The translations under genes were made by a program, and so were the position numbers. This document shows, piece by piece, positions 1 through 7,752 of a DNA stretch of 64,000 nucleotides. The DNA is from Gaiellales bacterium (GTDB taxonomy: Bacteria > Actinomycetota > Thermoleophilia > Gaiellales > JAICJC01), in assembly GCA_036403155.1 (NCBI GenBank), contig DASWRM010000034.1:1-64000 (forward strand). Reading direction: 5' to 3'. Each line of letters opens with the position of its first letter. Position 1 is the first letter of the stretch. The notes below the pieces were generated by a model. That model did no database searches and was not told the origin of the DNA. It worked only from the letters and a program-made list of their open reading frames with translations.

Positions 1-1
1 C

Positions 2-361
2 CTGCACCTGCTCTTCTGGCTTTCGCTCGTTCCCGCTGGCACGGCATGGTTGGGCCAGACCGGCTTCGCGTCGATCCCGGTCGCGATATACGGCGTCATC
101 GTGCTGATGCCTGCGGTTGCGTTCACAATCCTGGTTCTCACGCTGATCCGTGCGCCCGGCCAGAACCCGCGCTTCGCCGCGGCGCTCGGCCGCGACCTGA
201 AGGGCAAGATCTCGATCGCGCTATATACCGTCTCGATCCCTGTGGCGCTTGCGCAGCCGCTCGCGTCGATTGCCATCTTCCTGTTCGTCGCCGCGCTGTG
301 GTTCGTGCCCGACAGGCGCTTCGAGCAGAGCGCAATTGATGGCGACTCCGCGGGCGGCTGA
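2..361 (+). CDS. TMEM175-family (DUF1211) membrane protein, C-terminal part
   Basis: The reading frame is open from the window edge, so the N-terminus and true start lie outside. The visible 119 residues begin with HLLFWLSLVPAGTAWLGQ, the typical second-helix signature of bacterial TMEM175/DUF1211 proteins, and hold about three more hydrophobic segments ending in a basic tail. Family members are six-helix tetrameric potassium-permeable channels of the cytoplasmic membrane; two such repeats occur in animals and one in bacteria. The gene ends 14 bases before the next plus-strand gene, so the two may be cotranscribed. Family assignment is from sequence resemblance; ion selectivity is not testable here because the first helix, which carries the filter, is missing. 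Confidence 0.8.
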   Translation: MHLLFWLSLVPAGTAWLGQTGFASIPVAIYGVIVLMPAVAFTILVLTLIRAPGQNPRFAAALGRDLKGKISIALYTVSIPVALAQPLASIAIFLFVAALWFVPDRRFEQSAIDGDSAGG

Positions 362-375
362 TAATCGGTCGCACG

Positions 376-1653
376 ATGAGCAACACGTACCGCTTTCCCG
401 GCGCGGTCACGACGGAGCGCGAGCACAGCGTTCCGCTCGATCATGCCCAGCCCGACGGCGAGCGGATCAGTGTCTTCACGCGTGAGCTCGCCGATCCCGA
501 CGGTGCCGACAAGCCGTACCTGGTGTACTTCCAGGGCGGCCCCGGGATGGAGGCGCCACGGCCCAATCCGCTGCTGCTCGGTTTCCTGAAGCCGGCGCTC
601 AAGCACTACCGCGTCCTGCTGCTCGACCAGCGCGGCACCGGCCGCTCGACGCCGGCAACGGCACGGACGGTCGCCGGAATCACGTCGCCCGCCGAGCAGG
701 CCGCCTACCTCGGCCACTTCCGCGCCGACAGCATCGTGCGGGATGCCGAATCGATCCGGCATGAGCTGATCGGCGACGCGCAGTGGGACCTGATCGGCCA
801 GAGCTTCGGCGGGTTCTGCATCACCAGCTACCTGTCCCTGGCCCCGGGCGGGATCCGGACGGCGTTCATCACCGGCGGCCTGCCGCCGATCGACCGCTCG
901 CCGGAGGACGTCTACCGGGCGTTGTATCCCCGCGTCCGTGCGAAGAACGGCCGGTACTTCGGGCGCTACCCCGGCGACCGGGCCCGCCTCGAGCGCCTGC
1001 GCGAAGCCATCGACGCGTCGGAGCCGACGCTGCCGGGCGGCGACCCGCTGACGGTGCAGCGGCTCCAGTGCCTCGGGATCGCGTTCGGCATGAGCGACGG
1101 CTTCGAGCGGGTGCACTATGCGGTCGAGGAGGCCTTCTTCGAGGATGCGGAGCGGCCGGCGTTCACCGACAGGTTCCTGCGCGCGGTCGAATCGGGCACC
1201 ACGTTCGCGACGAACCCGCTCTACGCGGCGCTCCACGAGGCGATCTACTGCCAGGGCGAGGCGTCCAGGTGGGCCGCCCACCGGGTGCGCGCGGAGTTTC
1301 CCGAGTTCGCGCCCGGCGCGCCGGACCTGCTCTTCACCGGAGAGATGATCTACCCCTGGATGTTCGAGACGCACGGCGCCCTGCGGCCGCTGGCCGCAGC
1401 GGCCGAGCTCCTGGCCGATCGCACGGATTGGCCGCCGCTCTACGACGCGGCCGCGCTTGGTACGTGCGATGCACGCGTGGCCGCCGTCATCTACCACGAC
1501 GACATGTACGTCGATGCAGGCGGCTCGCTGCAGACCGCCGCCGCGGTGCGCGGGCTGCGCGCGTGGGTCACGAACGAGTACGAGCACGACGGCGCGGAGC
1601 AGGGCGAGCGAGTGCTCGACCGGCTGGTCGGAATCGCCAACGGCGAGCTCTGA
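376..1653 (+). CDS. Alpha/beta hydrolase, prolyl aminopeptidase-like (peptidase S33)
   Basis: A 425-residue alpha/beta hydrolase. The oxyanion motif QGGPG is at residues 53-57, the LLDQRGTGRS segment near 76-85, and the nucleophile elbow GQSFGG at 141-146 places the catalytic serine at 143; a C-terminal NEYEHDG supplies the likely histidine. These are hallmarks of the S33 family, whose members release N-terminal proline or related residues from peptides in the cytoplasm. No signal peptide is visible. Length matches the family (about 310 to 430). It follows the channel gene by 14 bases and precedes a strong hairpin, so transcription probably ends just downstream. Exact substrate unknown. Confidence 0.85.
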   Translation: MSNTYRFPGAVTTEREHSVPLDHAQPDGERISVFTRELADPDGADKPYLVYFQGGPGMEAPRPNPLLLGFLKPALKHYRVLLLDQRGTGRSTPATARTVAGITSPAEQAAYLGHFRADSIVRDAESIRHELIGDAQWDLIGQSFGGFCITSYLSLAPGGIRTAFITGGLPPIDRSPEDVYRALYPRVRAKNGRYFGRYPGDRARLERLREAIDASEPTLPGGDPLTVQRLQCLGIAFGMSDGFERVHYAVEEAFFEDAERPAFTDRFLRAVESGTTFATNPLYAALHEAIYCQGEASRWAAHRVRAEFPEFAPGAPDLLFTGEMIYPWMFETHGALRPLAAAAELLADRTDWPPLYDAAALGTCDARVAAVIYHDDMYVDAGGSLQTAAAVRGLRAWVTNEYEHDGAEQGERVLDRLVGIANGEL

Positions 1654-1662
1654 CAGCGCCCG

Positions 1663-1701
1663 CGGGTGAGAAAAAACTGCCTGGCACCTTTTTCTCACCC
1701 G
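1663..1701 (+). terminator. Long A/T-edged palindrome, probable terminator or dispersed repeat
   Basis: A perfect 13-bp inverted repeat (CGGGTGAGAAAAA at 1663-1675 against its complement at 1689-1701) surrounds a 13-nt loop ACTGCCTGGCACC. It starts 10 bases after the hydrolase stop codon. The A-run in the left arm and T-run in the right arm make it able to act as an intrinsic terminator. The CTGCCTGGCACC core is itself nearly palindromic. Confidence 0.65.
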
Positions 1702-1739
1702 GGCGTCCCGGAGCGCCCGTCCGGGTAGGTGGGAGGGGC

Positions 1740-1865
1740 ATGCCCGTCCGCCGCGATCGCTTCGGCCACGGGACGGTGCAGCGGGTGACGGCGAGGACGG
1801 TGGTCGTGCTGTTCGAGCATGGGATCTACCGCAGATTCGCGCTGGAGCTCGCCGCCGGCAGCCCG
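1740..1865 (+). pseudogene. Possible fragment of a Tudor/DUF3553-like domain
   Basis: An ATG opens a frame whose first 42 residues (MPVRRDRFGHGTVQRV, then VVVLFEHGIYRRFALELA) look like the small beta-barrel domain found at the end of UvrD/PcrA helicases or alone as DUF3553. The frame then runs, without a stop, antisense into the glycosyltransferase gene and loses all resemblance, so an intact gene is unlikely. It could be a remnant or chance. Low confidence. Confidence 0.25.
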
Positions 1866-2747
1866 TCAGGAGCGCTCGAGCAGCCGCAGCTGCCGCTCCA
1901 CCGCCGCGGGCGCCGGGCGGCGGCTTCGCACCAGCGACGGCAGCTCCCGCGCCGTCCGCAGCAGCGCGCGCCGCGTCGGCGCATCGCCGGCGTGGCGGAG
2001 CGCGCGCGCCGTGGCGCGGATGGCCCGGGGCAGCGGCCGCCGCGCCCATGCCGTGGTCAGGTCGTTGCGCACCTCGGCGAACGCTCGCGCGGCGTCGTCG
2101 CGGTGTGCCGACGGGAAGTGCCGCGCGACCACGTCGTCCACGTAGCGCAGGGCCCAGCCGCGGCTGGCGAGGTCGATCGCGAGCAGCGTCTCCTCACCGC
2201 CGATCCCCCCGGCCCGAAAGCCGCCCACGTCGAGGAACGCCTCGCGCCGGACGACCGCTCCGCATGCGACGAATCCGAGCACCGGTACGCCCGGCAGGCC
2301 GTCCAGGTCGGGAAGCGGGCTGTTGCCCATCGCACGGGACGTGGGATCGAGCGACGCCTCGGGGCCGACGAGCACCCGCCCGGCGACCAGAGCGATGCGG
2401 CGGTGGTGCTGAAGAAGGCCGGCGGCCCGCGCCAGCGATCCCGGCAGCCACCATGAGTCGTCGTCTGCAAAGGCAACGGCCTCACAGCCTGCGGCATTCA
2501 CTCCGAGGGTGCGAGCAGCCGCGCCACGGTTGTCATCGAGCTCGATCAGCCGCACGCCCGGGAAGGCGCGGCGGACGAAGGCCTGGGTGCCGTCCGTGGA
2601 TCCGTTGTCCACGACGACAATGTCGGCCACGTCGGGAAGTGCCGACAGATGGCCGAGCGACCTCTCCAGCTCGCCCCGCCGGTTGCGGGTGGCGATCACG
2701 ACCGACGCGCGTCGAGCGGTTCCAGGCTGGGGCTCGTGGCTGGACAC
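1866..2747 (-). CDS. Family 2 glycosyltransferase
   Basis: A 293-residue protein with a GT-A fold. It opens with ASVVIATRNR, followed by VVDNGSTDGT (nucleotide-sugar binding) and the FADDDSWWLPGSL segment whose DDD is the metal-binding DXD motif; EETLLAIDLASRGW is the acceptor-side ED motif. No membrane span is visible, so it is probably cytoplasmic or peripheral. Family members add sugars to lipids, polysaccharides or proteins. The GTG start chosen lies where homology begins and overlaps the upstream membrane-protein gene by 52 bases, implying cotranscription. The frame is open further upstream but only antiparallel to that gene. Acceptor and donor unknown. Confidence 0.88.
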   Translation of the reverse strand: MSSHEPQPGTARRASVVIATRNRRGELERSLGHLSALPDVADIVVVDNGSTDGTQAFVRRAFPGVRLIELDDNRGAAARTLGVNAAGCEAVAFADDDSWWLPGSLARAAGLLQHHRRIALVAGRVLVGPEASLDPTSRAMGNSPLPDLDGLPGVPVLGFVACGAVVRREAFLDVGGFRAGGIGGEETLLAIDLASRGWALRYVDDVVARHFPSAHRDDAARAFAEVRNDLTTAWARRPLPRAIRATARALRHAGDAPTRRALLRTARELPSLVRSRRPAPAAVERQLRLLERS

Positions 2748-3979
2748 GCCCCTGCCATACCAGGATGCGCATCGCGGCAATCGCGCGGAGGTTCGCGTTC
2801 GGCAAGCGGCGGGCTCGGGGACATCGGGATCGCCTCTCCGGTGACGAGTCGCAGGCAGCACCACGTGACGAGCAGCCCGCCGCCGAACTCGTACAGATCC
2901 CCGAGGTTGAACGGCGTCATGCGAACGGCGCTCCCGAACCAGACGTAGTCTGTGTCGTAGCCGCGCAGAGCGACCTCCCCCCAGTTCGTCAGCATCCCGA
3001 GCACGGTCAACGCGGCCGCGACGAGCAGCAGCCGGCTGCCCACGCGCACGGCGGTGGCCGCGGCCAGCGCGACCGCGAGCGTGATCACGGCGGCCGCCAG
3101 CGGTCCCTCGTTGCCCCAGATGCCGATGTCGCCGTGCAGTGAGGCGTCGCCGAGCGCGACGCCGACCAGCGGAACCGGCACGTCCGCACTCGGGGTTCCG
3201 GGCGTCAGCAGCCAGCGGCAGGCCACGTCCACGAGCACCGCGGCAGCGATCGCGGCCACGGGCAGCGGAGACCGCAGACGGGAGCGGGCCACCGTCGGCC
3301 GCCGTAGCCACGCCAGCCCCGAGGCGGCGAGCAACGTGAGCGCGAGCACCAGCGCGGCGCCACCGCCCTGGGAGCCGTGGCCGAGGTGCGTGGTCCAGTC
3401 GACCGCGAGCGCCGCGACCGTGCCGGGAGACGGTTGTGGGCTCGCACTCTGCGCCGCCGCGGCCGCACGGTAGGCGGGCCCGCCGGTCGCCGCGGCCAGG
3501 GTCGCCCCGCTCGTCCAGACCACTCCGCTATACCGCAGCGGCGGATGGATCCCGGCGCATTGCACCTGCTCCGCCTCCGGCGAGGCCGGCGCGGGACGCA
3601 GCGCCACCGTCGTGCAGACGAAGTACACGCCGCGCCTCCGGACCACCGCGATCCGGTGCGGGCCCGGCCTGCCCGCCAGCCGGTAGCCCGTCGGGGCGGC
3701 GCCCAGCTGCCGGTTGCCACGTTCGATGACCGCCGCCGCGGGGGCGCCGCGGTCGTGTTCCACGACATAGGACACCAGCGCCAGCGCCGAGGACGCCCCG
3801 TGGGGCATCGGGGCCACGAGCCCGAACGCCCAGGCGTTTGGCGGCGTGTCGGTGAGGTCGGCCTTCGCCGCCCAGTCGACGCGCGCCCCGGTGAAGGCGT
3901 ACCAGGCCAGGGCGGCGGGTGCGAGCAGCGCCCACGCGGCCACGACGAGCAACCTGACATCACGGCGCGCATGCGTCAC
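2696..3979 (-). CDS. Polytopic membrane protein with signal-peptidase-II-like C-terminus
   Basis: A 427-residue protein: one N-terminal membrane helix (about 10-30), an extracytoplasmic region to about residue 190 with several cysteines, then five or so helices. The last part resembles lipoprotein signal peptidase II (LspA): a segment GMLTNWGEVALRGYDTDYV stands where LspA has GNLIDR, and FNLGDLYEF where it has the FNxAD motif. The second catalytic aspartate is thus present, but the first aspartate appears as glutamate. The GTG at 3979 overlaps the upstream stop codon (GTGA), supporting this start. It sits between a small membrane protein and a glycosyltransferase, suggesting an envelope role. 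LspA relationship is inference from motifs. Confidence 0.55.
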   Translation of the reverse strand: MTHARRDVRLLVVAAWALLAPAALAWYAFTGARVDWAAKADLTDTPPNAWAFGLVAPMPHGASSALALVSYVVEHDRGAPAAAVIERGNRQLGAAPTGYRLAGRPGPHRIAVVRRRGVYFVCTTVALRPAPASPEAEQVQCAGIHPPLRYSGVVWTSGATLAAATGGPAYRAAAAAQSASPQPSPGTVAALAVDWTTHLGHGSQGGGAALVLALTLLAASGLAWLRRPTVARSRLRSPLPVAAIAAAVLVDVACRWLLTPGTPSADVPVPLVGVALGDASLHGDIGIWGNEGPLAAAVITLAVALAAATAVRVGSRLLLVAAALTVLGMLTNWGEVALRGYDTDYVWFGSAVRMTPFNLGDLYEFGGGLLVTWCCLRLVTGEAIPMSPSPPLAEREPPRDCRDAHPGMAGACPATSPSLEPLDARRS

Positions 3980-4452
3980 GGCGACCGCTCGAGGAACCGG
4001 CCCGCCGCCCGGCACGCCGATGCCGGCGACGGCCCGTACGCAACGCCGAGGCGAGCGTCGGGCGGCAACCGCAGCACGACGCAGCCGGTGCGCCGGTTCC
4101 CGGCGCGGTAGGTCAGCGCGACGCCGCGCGACCCGTGCGGTGCGGCCCGCAGCCGCAGGGCGCTCCCGTCGACGCCGAGCACCTGCGCCTCGACCCGGGC
4201 CTTGGCGACGGCCTGTGTCTGGTCGTCACTCGCAACGAACAGCAGCGCGACCAGCGTCGACACCGACGGCGGCAACAGGGCGAACTGCTTCGCAAGCGGA
4301 GCGGGGAGCGTCTCCGCCGCCGCCTGGCCCTCCTCGTACCGCTGCCAGAGCGCCGCGTAGAGCAGGCAGCCGACCGCAAGCGGCAGGACGAGCCAGCAGA
4401 CCAGCTGACGGAGCGTGCGGATCAACGGTCGCGATGTCTCGGATGCAGGCAC
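3976..4452 (-). CDS. Small single-span membrane protein, unknown function
   Basis: A 158-residue product when started at the GTG at 4452, just before a hydrophobic helix (RQLVCWLVLPLAVGCLLYAA, residues about 13-32). The rest is predicted outside the membrane, with two cysteines (GCVVLRL and SACRAAGRF) that could pair. The frame extends upstream but that part is arginine-rich and looks non-coding. First gene of a three-gene minus-strand run (followed by the SPase-II-like protein and a GT2 enzyme) with a 4-nt overlap to the next gene, so it is probably translationally coupled and works at the envelope. I do not recognise the family. Confidence 0.55.
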   Translation of the reverse strand: MPASETSRPLIRTLRQLVCWLVLPLAVGCLLYAALWQRYEEGQAAAETLPAPLAKQFALLPPSVSTLVALLFVASDDQTQAVAKARVEAQVLGVDGSALRLRAAPHGSRGVALTYRAGNRRTGCVVLRLPPDARLGVAYGPSPASACRAAGRFLERSP

Positions 4453-4621
4453 GGCCCTCCGGCGGGCGCGATGGTCATGGCGGCGCCGCACGCGGCGGCG
4501 CCCTGGGAGTGAGCTGAGTCGCGGCGCCTGCAGCCGGCGACCGGCTGGCTCGGGTCGCCGTGCCCCGGGCATCCCCGGGTTCGGAAGCCGCGTGTGCGCG
4601 TCGCATACCCCCGCCCGTGAA

Positions 4622-4649
4622 GCGGTAAGCACGCGAGGACGTTTACCGC
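4622..4649. promoter_or_regulatory. Inverted repeat upstream of sugar porter gene
   Basis: GCGGTAA at 4622-4628 and its exact complement TTACCGC at 4643-4649 are separated by 14 bases, centre to centre 21 bp, i.e. two helical turns, which suits a dimeric repressor such as LacI or GntR. It lies about 70 bp before the sugar porter start. Inference from spacing only. The rest of 4453-4718 shows no recognisable gene. Confidence 0.4.
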
Positions 4650-4718
4650 GTCGTCGTCACGGGCACGCGCGTTGCAGCGGGCACAACCGCATCACGTTGT
4701 CTGCGTAGGAGGCAAGCA

Positions 4719-6116
4719 ATGGCTGGGTTCGTCTCGGAGGCTCGCCAGGAGAGCAATCCGTTCCTGTTCCTGCTCGCCATCGTCGCCGCCATCGGCGGCT
4801 TCCTGTTCGGGTACGACACGGGGGTCATCTCCGGCGCCCTGCTCTACATCAAGGGCGATCTGCACGCGAGCTCGTTCGAGCAGGAGGCGATCGTCGCCGC
4901 ACTGCTGCTGGGCGCCGCCCTCGGCGCCGTCATCTCCGGCTATCTGGCCGACAGGATCGGCCGGCGGCGGACGAAGATGCTGTCCGGATGCGTCTACACC
5001 GTCGCCGCGCTGGCCTGCGCCTTCGCGCAGTCGGCCAACGAGCTGATCGCGGCTCGCTGCGTGCTCGGCCTCTCGGTCGGGACGGCATCGTTCGTATCGC
5101 CGATGTACATCGCCGAGCTCGCGCCCAAGCGCATCCGCGGCGGTCTCGTCTCGTTCAACCAGCTTATGATCGTGCTCGGCATCCTCGCCGCGTACATCGT
5201 CAACTTCTCCCTGACCGGCGTGTCGGACAACTGGCGCTGGATGCTCGGCATCGGCGCGATCCCGGGCGTCGCGCTCGCCGTCGGCATGTTCATGATGCCG
5301 GAGAGCCCGCGCTGGCTCGCCGAGAAGGGGCGCGACGACGACGCCCGCGAGGCGCTGCAGCGGGCCCGGCGAACGGACGACGTCGACGAGGAGCTCGACG
5401 AGATCCACGAGGTCTCCAGCCAGACCGGTCGGCTGTCGGACATCTTCTCCGGCGCCGTCAGGCCGATGCTTGTGGTCGGCATGGGCCTGGCCATCTTCCA
5501 GCAAATCGTCGGGATCAACACGGTCATCTACTACGCCCCCACGATCCTGTCGTTCACCGGCAAGAGCACGGCCGGGGCGATCGGCCAGACGGTCTTCATC
5601 GGCGTCACGAACCTGGTCTTCACGGTCATCGCGATCCTGCTGCTCGACCGGCTGGGGCGCCGGGTGTTCCTCCTGGTTGGTACGGCCGGCCTGACGGTCG
5701 GCCTCGTCCTGCTCGGGCTGTTCTTCCACTCGAGCAGCCTCCAGCAGAACCAGTCGTGGCTCGCGCTCGCCGCGCTGATCATCTACATCGCGTCGTTCGC
5801 CATGGGCCTCGGGCCCGTGTTCTGGCTGATGATCTCCGAGATCTTCCCGCTCACGGTGCGCGAGCCGGCGATGGCGGCGTGCACGGTTGCGAACTGGACG
5901 TTCAACTTCCTCGTGTCGTTCACATTCCTGTCGCTGACCACGGGGATCGGCAAGGCCGGCACGTTCTGGCTCTACGCGGGGATCGGGGTGGTCGCGTTCC
6001 TGTTCTTCCTGTTCAAGGTTCCCGAGACCAAGGGCCGGACGCTGGAGCAGATCGAGGAGGAGCTCTCGGGCGATCGCGGCGGCTCGTCGAGCCCGGGCCG
6101 CACGGCGCACGCCTGA
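4719..6116 (+). CDS. MFS sugar porter (sugar/H+ symporter)
   Basis: A 465-residue, twelve-helix transporter of the sugar porter family (TC 2.A.1.1; relatives XylE, AraE, GlcP, IolT). Seen signatures: GYDTGVISGAL in helix 1, DRIGRRR between helices 2 and 3, PESPRWL after helix 6, QQIVGINTVIYYAP in helix 7, and PETKGRTLEQIEEEL at the C-terminus. It imports a hexose, pentose or inositol in symport with protons across the cytoplasmic membrane. An AGGAGG Shine-Dalgarno at 4707-4712 fixes the start. Monocistronic: a hairpin follows and the TetR gene converges. Regulation may involve the inverted repeat at 4622-4649. Which sugar is carried cannot be read from the sequence. Confidence 0.95.
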   Translation: MAGFVSEARQESNPFLFLLAIVAAIGGFLFGYDTGVISGALLYIKGDLHASSFEQEAIVAALLLGAALGAVISGYLADRIGRRRTKMLSGCVYTVAALACAFAQSANELIAARCVLGLSVGTASFVSPMYIAELAPKRIRGGLVSFNQLMIVLGILAAYIVNFSLTGVSDNWRWMLGIGAIPGVALAVGMFMMPESPRWLAEKGRDDDAREALQRARRTDDVDEELDEIHEVSSQTGRLSDIFSGAVRPMLVVGMGLAIFQQIVGINTVIYYAPTILSFTGKSTAGAIGQTVFIGVTNLVFTVIAILLLDRLGRRVFLLVGTAGLTVGLVLLGLFFHSSSLQQNQSWLALAALIIYIASFAMGLGPVFWLMISEIFPLTVREPAMAACTVANWTFNFLVSFTFLSLTTGIGKAGTFWLYAGIGVVAFLFFLFKVPETKGRTLEQIEEELSGDRGGSSSPGRTAHA

Positions 6117-6127
6117 GCTCGCGCGCG

Positions 6128-6147
6128 GGCCCGCTACAAGGCGGGCC
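6128..6147. terminator. Short GC hairpin between convergent genes
   Basis: GGCCCGC (6128-6134) and GCGGGCC (6141-6147) can form a 7-bp stem with a 6-nt loop between the convergent ends of the sugar porter and TetR genes. There is no T-run, so termination activity is uncertain. Confidence 0.35.
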
Positions 6148-6766
6148 GCGGCCCGATCAGCCGCTCGATCCCGACGCGGGCGCGGTCGAGGAACGCGGCG
6201 TCACCGAACATGGTGTGCGTGGCGTGCGCCATCAGCAGCATCGCGTTCACCTCGAACGCGACCTGGCCGGGGTCCGCGCCGGCCGGCAGCTCGCCCGCCT
6301 CGCGCGCGCTCTCGGCCGCACCGACCAGCTCGCCCTCCCAGCCGGCGAGGAACTCGACGATGCCCTCCTGCACCCGGCCGGGATGGGTGTCGAACTCGGC
6401 CCCGACCGCCGCGAAGAAGCAGCCGCCCGGGAACACGCCGCGCTGCAGGTGCTGGAGAAACTCCTCGCACAGCGCCCACAGCAGGCGAACTCCTTCGCCT
6501 TCCCGGTGGGCCGGGTCGAGCACCTCACGCTGGAAGATCTCGGTGGCGCGCCCGATGGTTGCGAGCTGCAGCTCCTCCTTTGAGCGGAAGTGCGCGTACA
6601 GCCCGCTCTTGCTCATGCCCGTGCGGCCGGCCAGGTTGCCGATCGAGAGCCCCTCGAGCCCGTCGACGGTCGCCAGCCGGGCGGCGGCGTCGAGGATCGC
6701 GTCACGGCTGCGGCGGCCGTCGCTCCGCGTCCGTCGCCCGTCGTCCGTTGTGGGGTGATGGTTCAT
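6134..6766 (-). CDS. TetR-family transcriptional repressor
   Basis: A 210-residue regulator. Residues about 18-65 form the TetR helix-turn-helix: DAILDAAARLATVDGLEGLS then TGMSKSGLYAHFRSKEEL. The C-terminal half (about 80-205) is the ligand-binding and dimerisation region of a TetR subgroup that often senses electrophiles or small hydrophobic compounds. It is transcribed away from the methyltransferase gene, 80 bp apart, with two similar palindromic sites between; it probably represses both itself and that gene. The ligand is unknown. Confidence 0.9.
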   Translation of the reverse strand: MNHHPTTDDGRRTRSDGRRSRDAILDAAARLATVDGLEGLSIGNLAGRTGMSKSGLYAHFRSKEELQLATIGRATEIFQREVLDPAHREGEGVRLLWALCEEFLQHLQRGVFPGGCFFAAVGAEFDTHPGRVQEGIVEFLAGWEGELVGAAESAREAGELPAGADPGQVAFEVNAMLLMAHATHTMFGDAAFLDRARVGIERLIGPRPAL

Positions 6767-6778
6767 GCTTGCAAGATA

Positions 6779-6828
6779 GCACGACCGTTCGTATACTCCG
6801 TCGCCATACAGAACGACCGATCGTGCTT
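6779..6828. promoter_or_regulatory. Divergent promoter with two TetR-type operator palindromes
   Basis: Between the TetR and methyltransferase genes lie AGCACGACCGTTCGTAT (from 6778) and, about 30 bp on, AGAACGACCGATCGTGCT (6810-6827). Read in opposite directions the two are closely similar (AGCACGAyCGkTCGT), and each holds an internal ACGAccgwTCGT palindrome. They span the region where both promoters must lie, so autorepression plus control of the methyltransferase is likely. Confidence 0.6.
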
Positions 6829-6846
6829 AAGCACTGGAGGAAGCAG

Positions 6847-7671
6847 ATGAGCATCACGACACACCGCACCACTGACGTCGACGACCTGACCGCGGCGCAG
6901 CGAGCCGCCTGGGCCGCCGGGGACGATTCCATGATCGCACCGCACCTGAGCGTGGTCGCCGAGCGCCTGTGCCACGACGGCGGGCTGCGGCCCGGCTGGC
7001 AGGTGGTCGACGTCGCCACCGGATCGGGCAATGCCGCACTGGCCGCCGCCCGGATCGGGTGTACGACCGTCGGCGTCGACCTCGTGCCCGAGCTGCTCGA
7101 GCGGGCGCGTGCCCGGGCGGCCGCGGAGCGGCTCCACATCGAAGTGACGCCGGCCGACGCCCGTGCACTGCCCTTCGAGAGCGACTCGTTCGACGCGGCG
7201 ACGTCGGTGTTCGGCGTCATGTTCGCCGTCGACCAGCAGGCCGCCGCCCGCGAGCTGGTGCGGGTAGTCCGGCCCGGCGGGACGATCGCCATGGCCAGCT
7301 GGATGCCGGACGGGTTCGTCGGCGAGCTGTTCGAGACGGCGGAGCGGTATGCCCCGCCGGGCCCCGCGCCCTCGCCGTTCGCATGGGGCACGCAGGACGG
7401 CCTCGTCCGGCTGTTCGGCCGCAGCATCAACTACCTCCAGCTGCGGCCGCGGCGCTTCACCTTCCGGTTCCGGTCGGCCGAGGAGTTCCTCGGCATCTTC
7501 CGGCGCTTCTACGGACCGCTCGTGCGGGCGTTCGAGGTGGCGGGTGACGAGCGGGCGCTTGCCCTCGAGCTCGACCTGCTGCGGTTGATTCGCCGGCACG
7601 ACCGCCAGCGCGGCCGCGGCGGCATCGCCGTCTCGGCGGCGTACCTGGAGGCGATCGCAATCACCCGGTGA
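6847..7671 (+). CDS. SAM-dependent class I methyltransferase
   Basis: A 274-residue protein of the Methyltransf_11/25 type. Motif I is VVDVATGSGNAALAAA (about residues 56-71), followed by the acidic GVDLVPELLERA end of strand 2, PADARALPFESDSFDAATS (motif for adenine contact), and LVRVVRPGGTIAMASW. It should transfer a methyl group from S-adenosylmethionine to a small molecule in the cytoplasm; resemblance is to ubiquinone/menaquinone-type C-methyltransferases but no substrate can be named. The ATG is preceded by GGAGGAAG at 6837-6844. The same frame is open well upstream, but that stretch covers the TetR gene and its operators. Probably released by the TetR ligand. Confidence 0.88.
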   Translation: MSITTHRTTDVDDLTAAQRAAWAAGDDSMIAPHLSVVAERLCHDGGLRPGWQVVDVATGSGNAALAAARIGCTTVGVDLVPELLERARARAAAERLHIEVTPADARALPFESDSFDAATSVFGVMFAVDQQAAARELVRVVRPGGTIAMASWMPDGFVGELFETAERYAPPGPAPSPFAWGTQDGLVRLFGRSINYLQLRPRRFTFRFRSAEEFLGIFRRFYGPLVRAFEVAGDERALALELDLLRLIRRHDRQRGRGGIAVSAAYLEAIAITR

Positions 7672-7739
7672 CGGCACGCGTGGCGGGGGCCGCCCGGCTC
7701 CCGCCACGCACGCGGCCCCCGGCGCACGGCCGGAGTCTG

Positions 7740-7752
7740 TACCATCGGCCAC
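7740..7752 (+). promoter_or_regulatory. -10 box of a leaderless start
   Basis: TACCAT at 7740-7745 stands exactly 7 nt before the GTG start at 7753, and there is no Shine-Dalgarno. This is the TANNNT plus about 7 nt arrangement of actinobacterial leaderless transcripts. Confidence 0.55.

Noticed and set aside
4692-6110. Open frame of 472 codons antisense to the sugar porter
   Set aside because: Composition is Asp/Glu/Arg-rich low complexity. The plus strand has a ribosome-binding site and all sugar-porter motifs.
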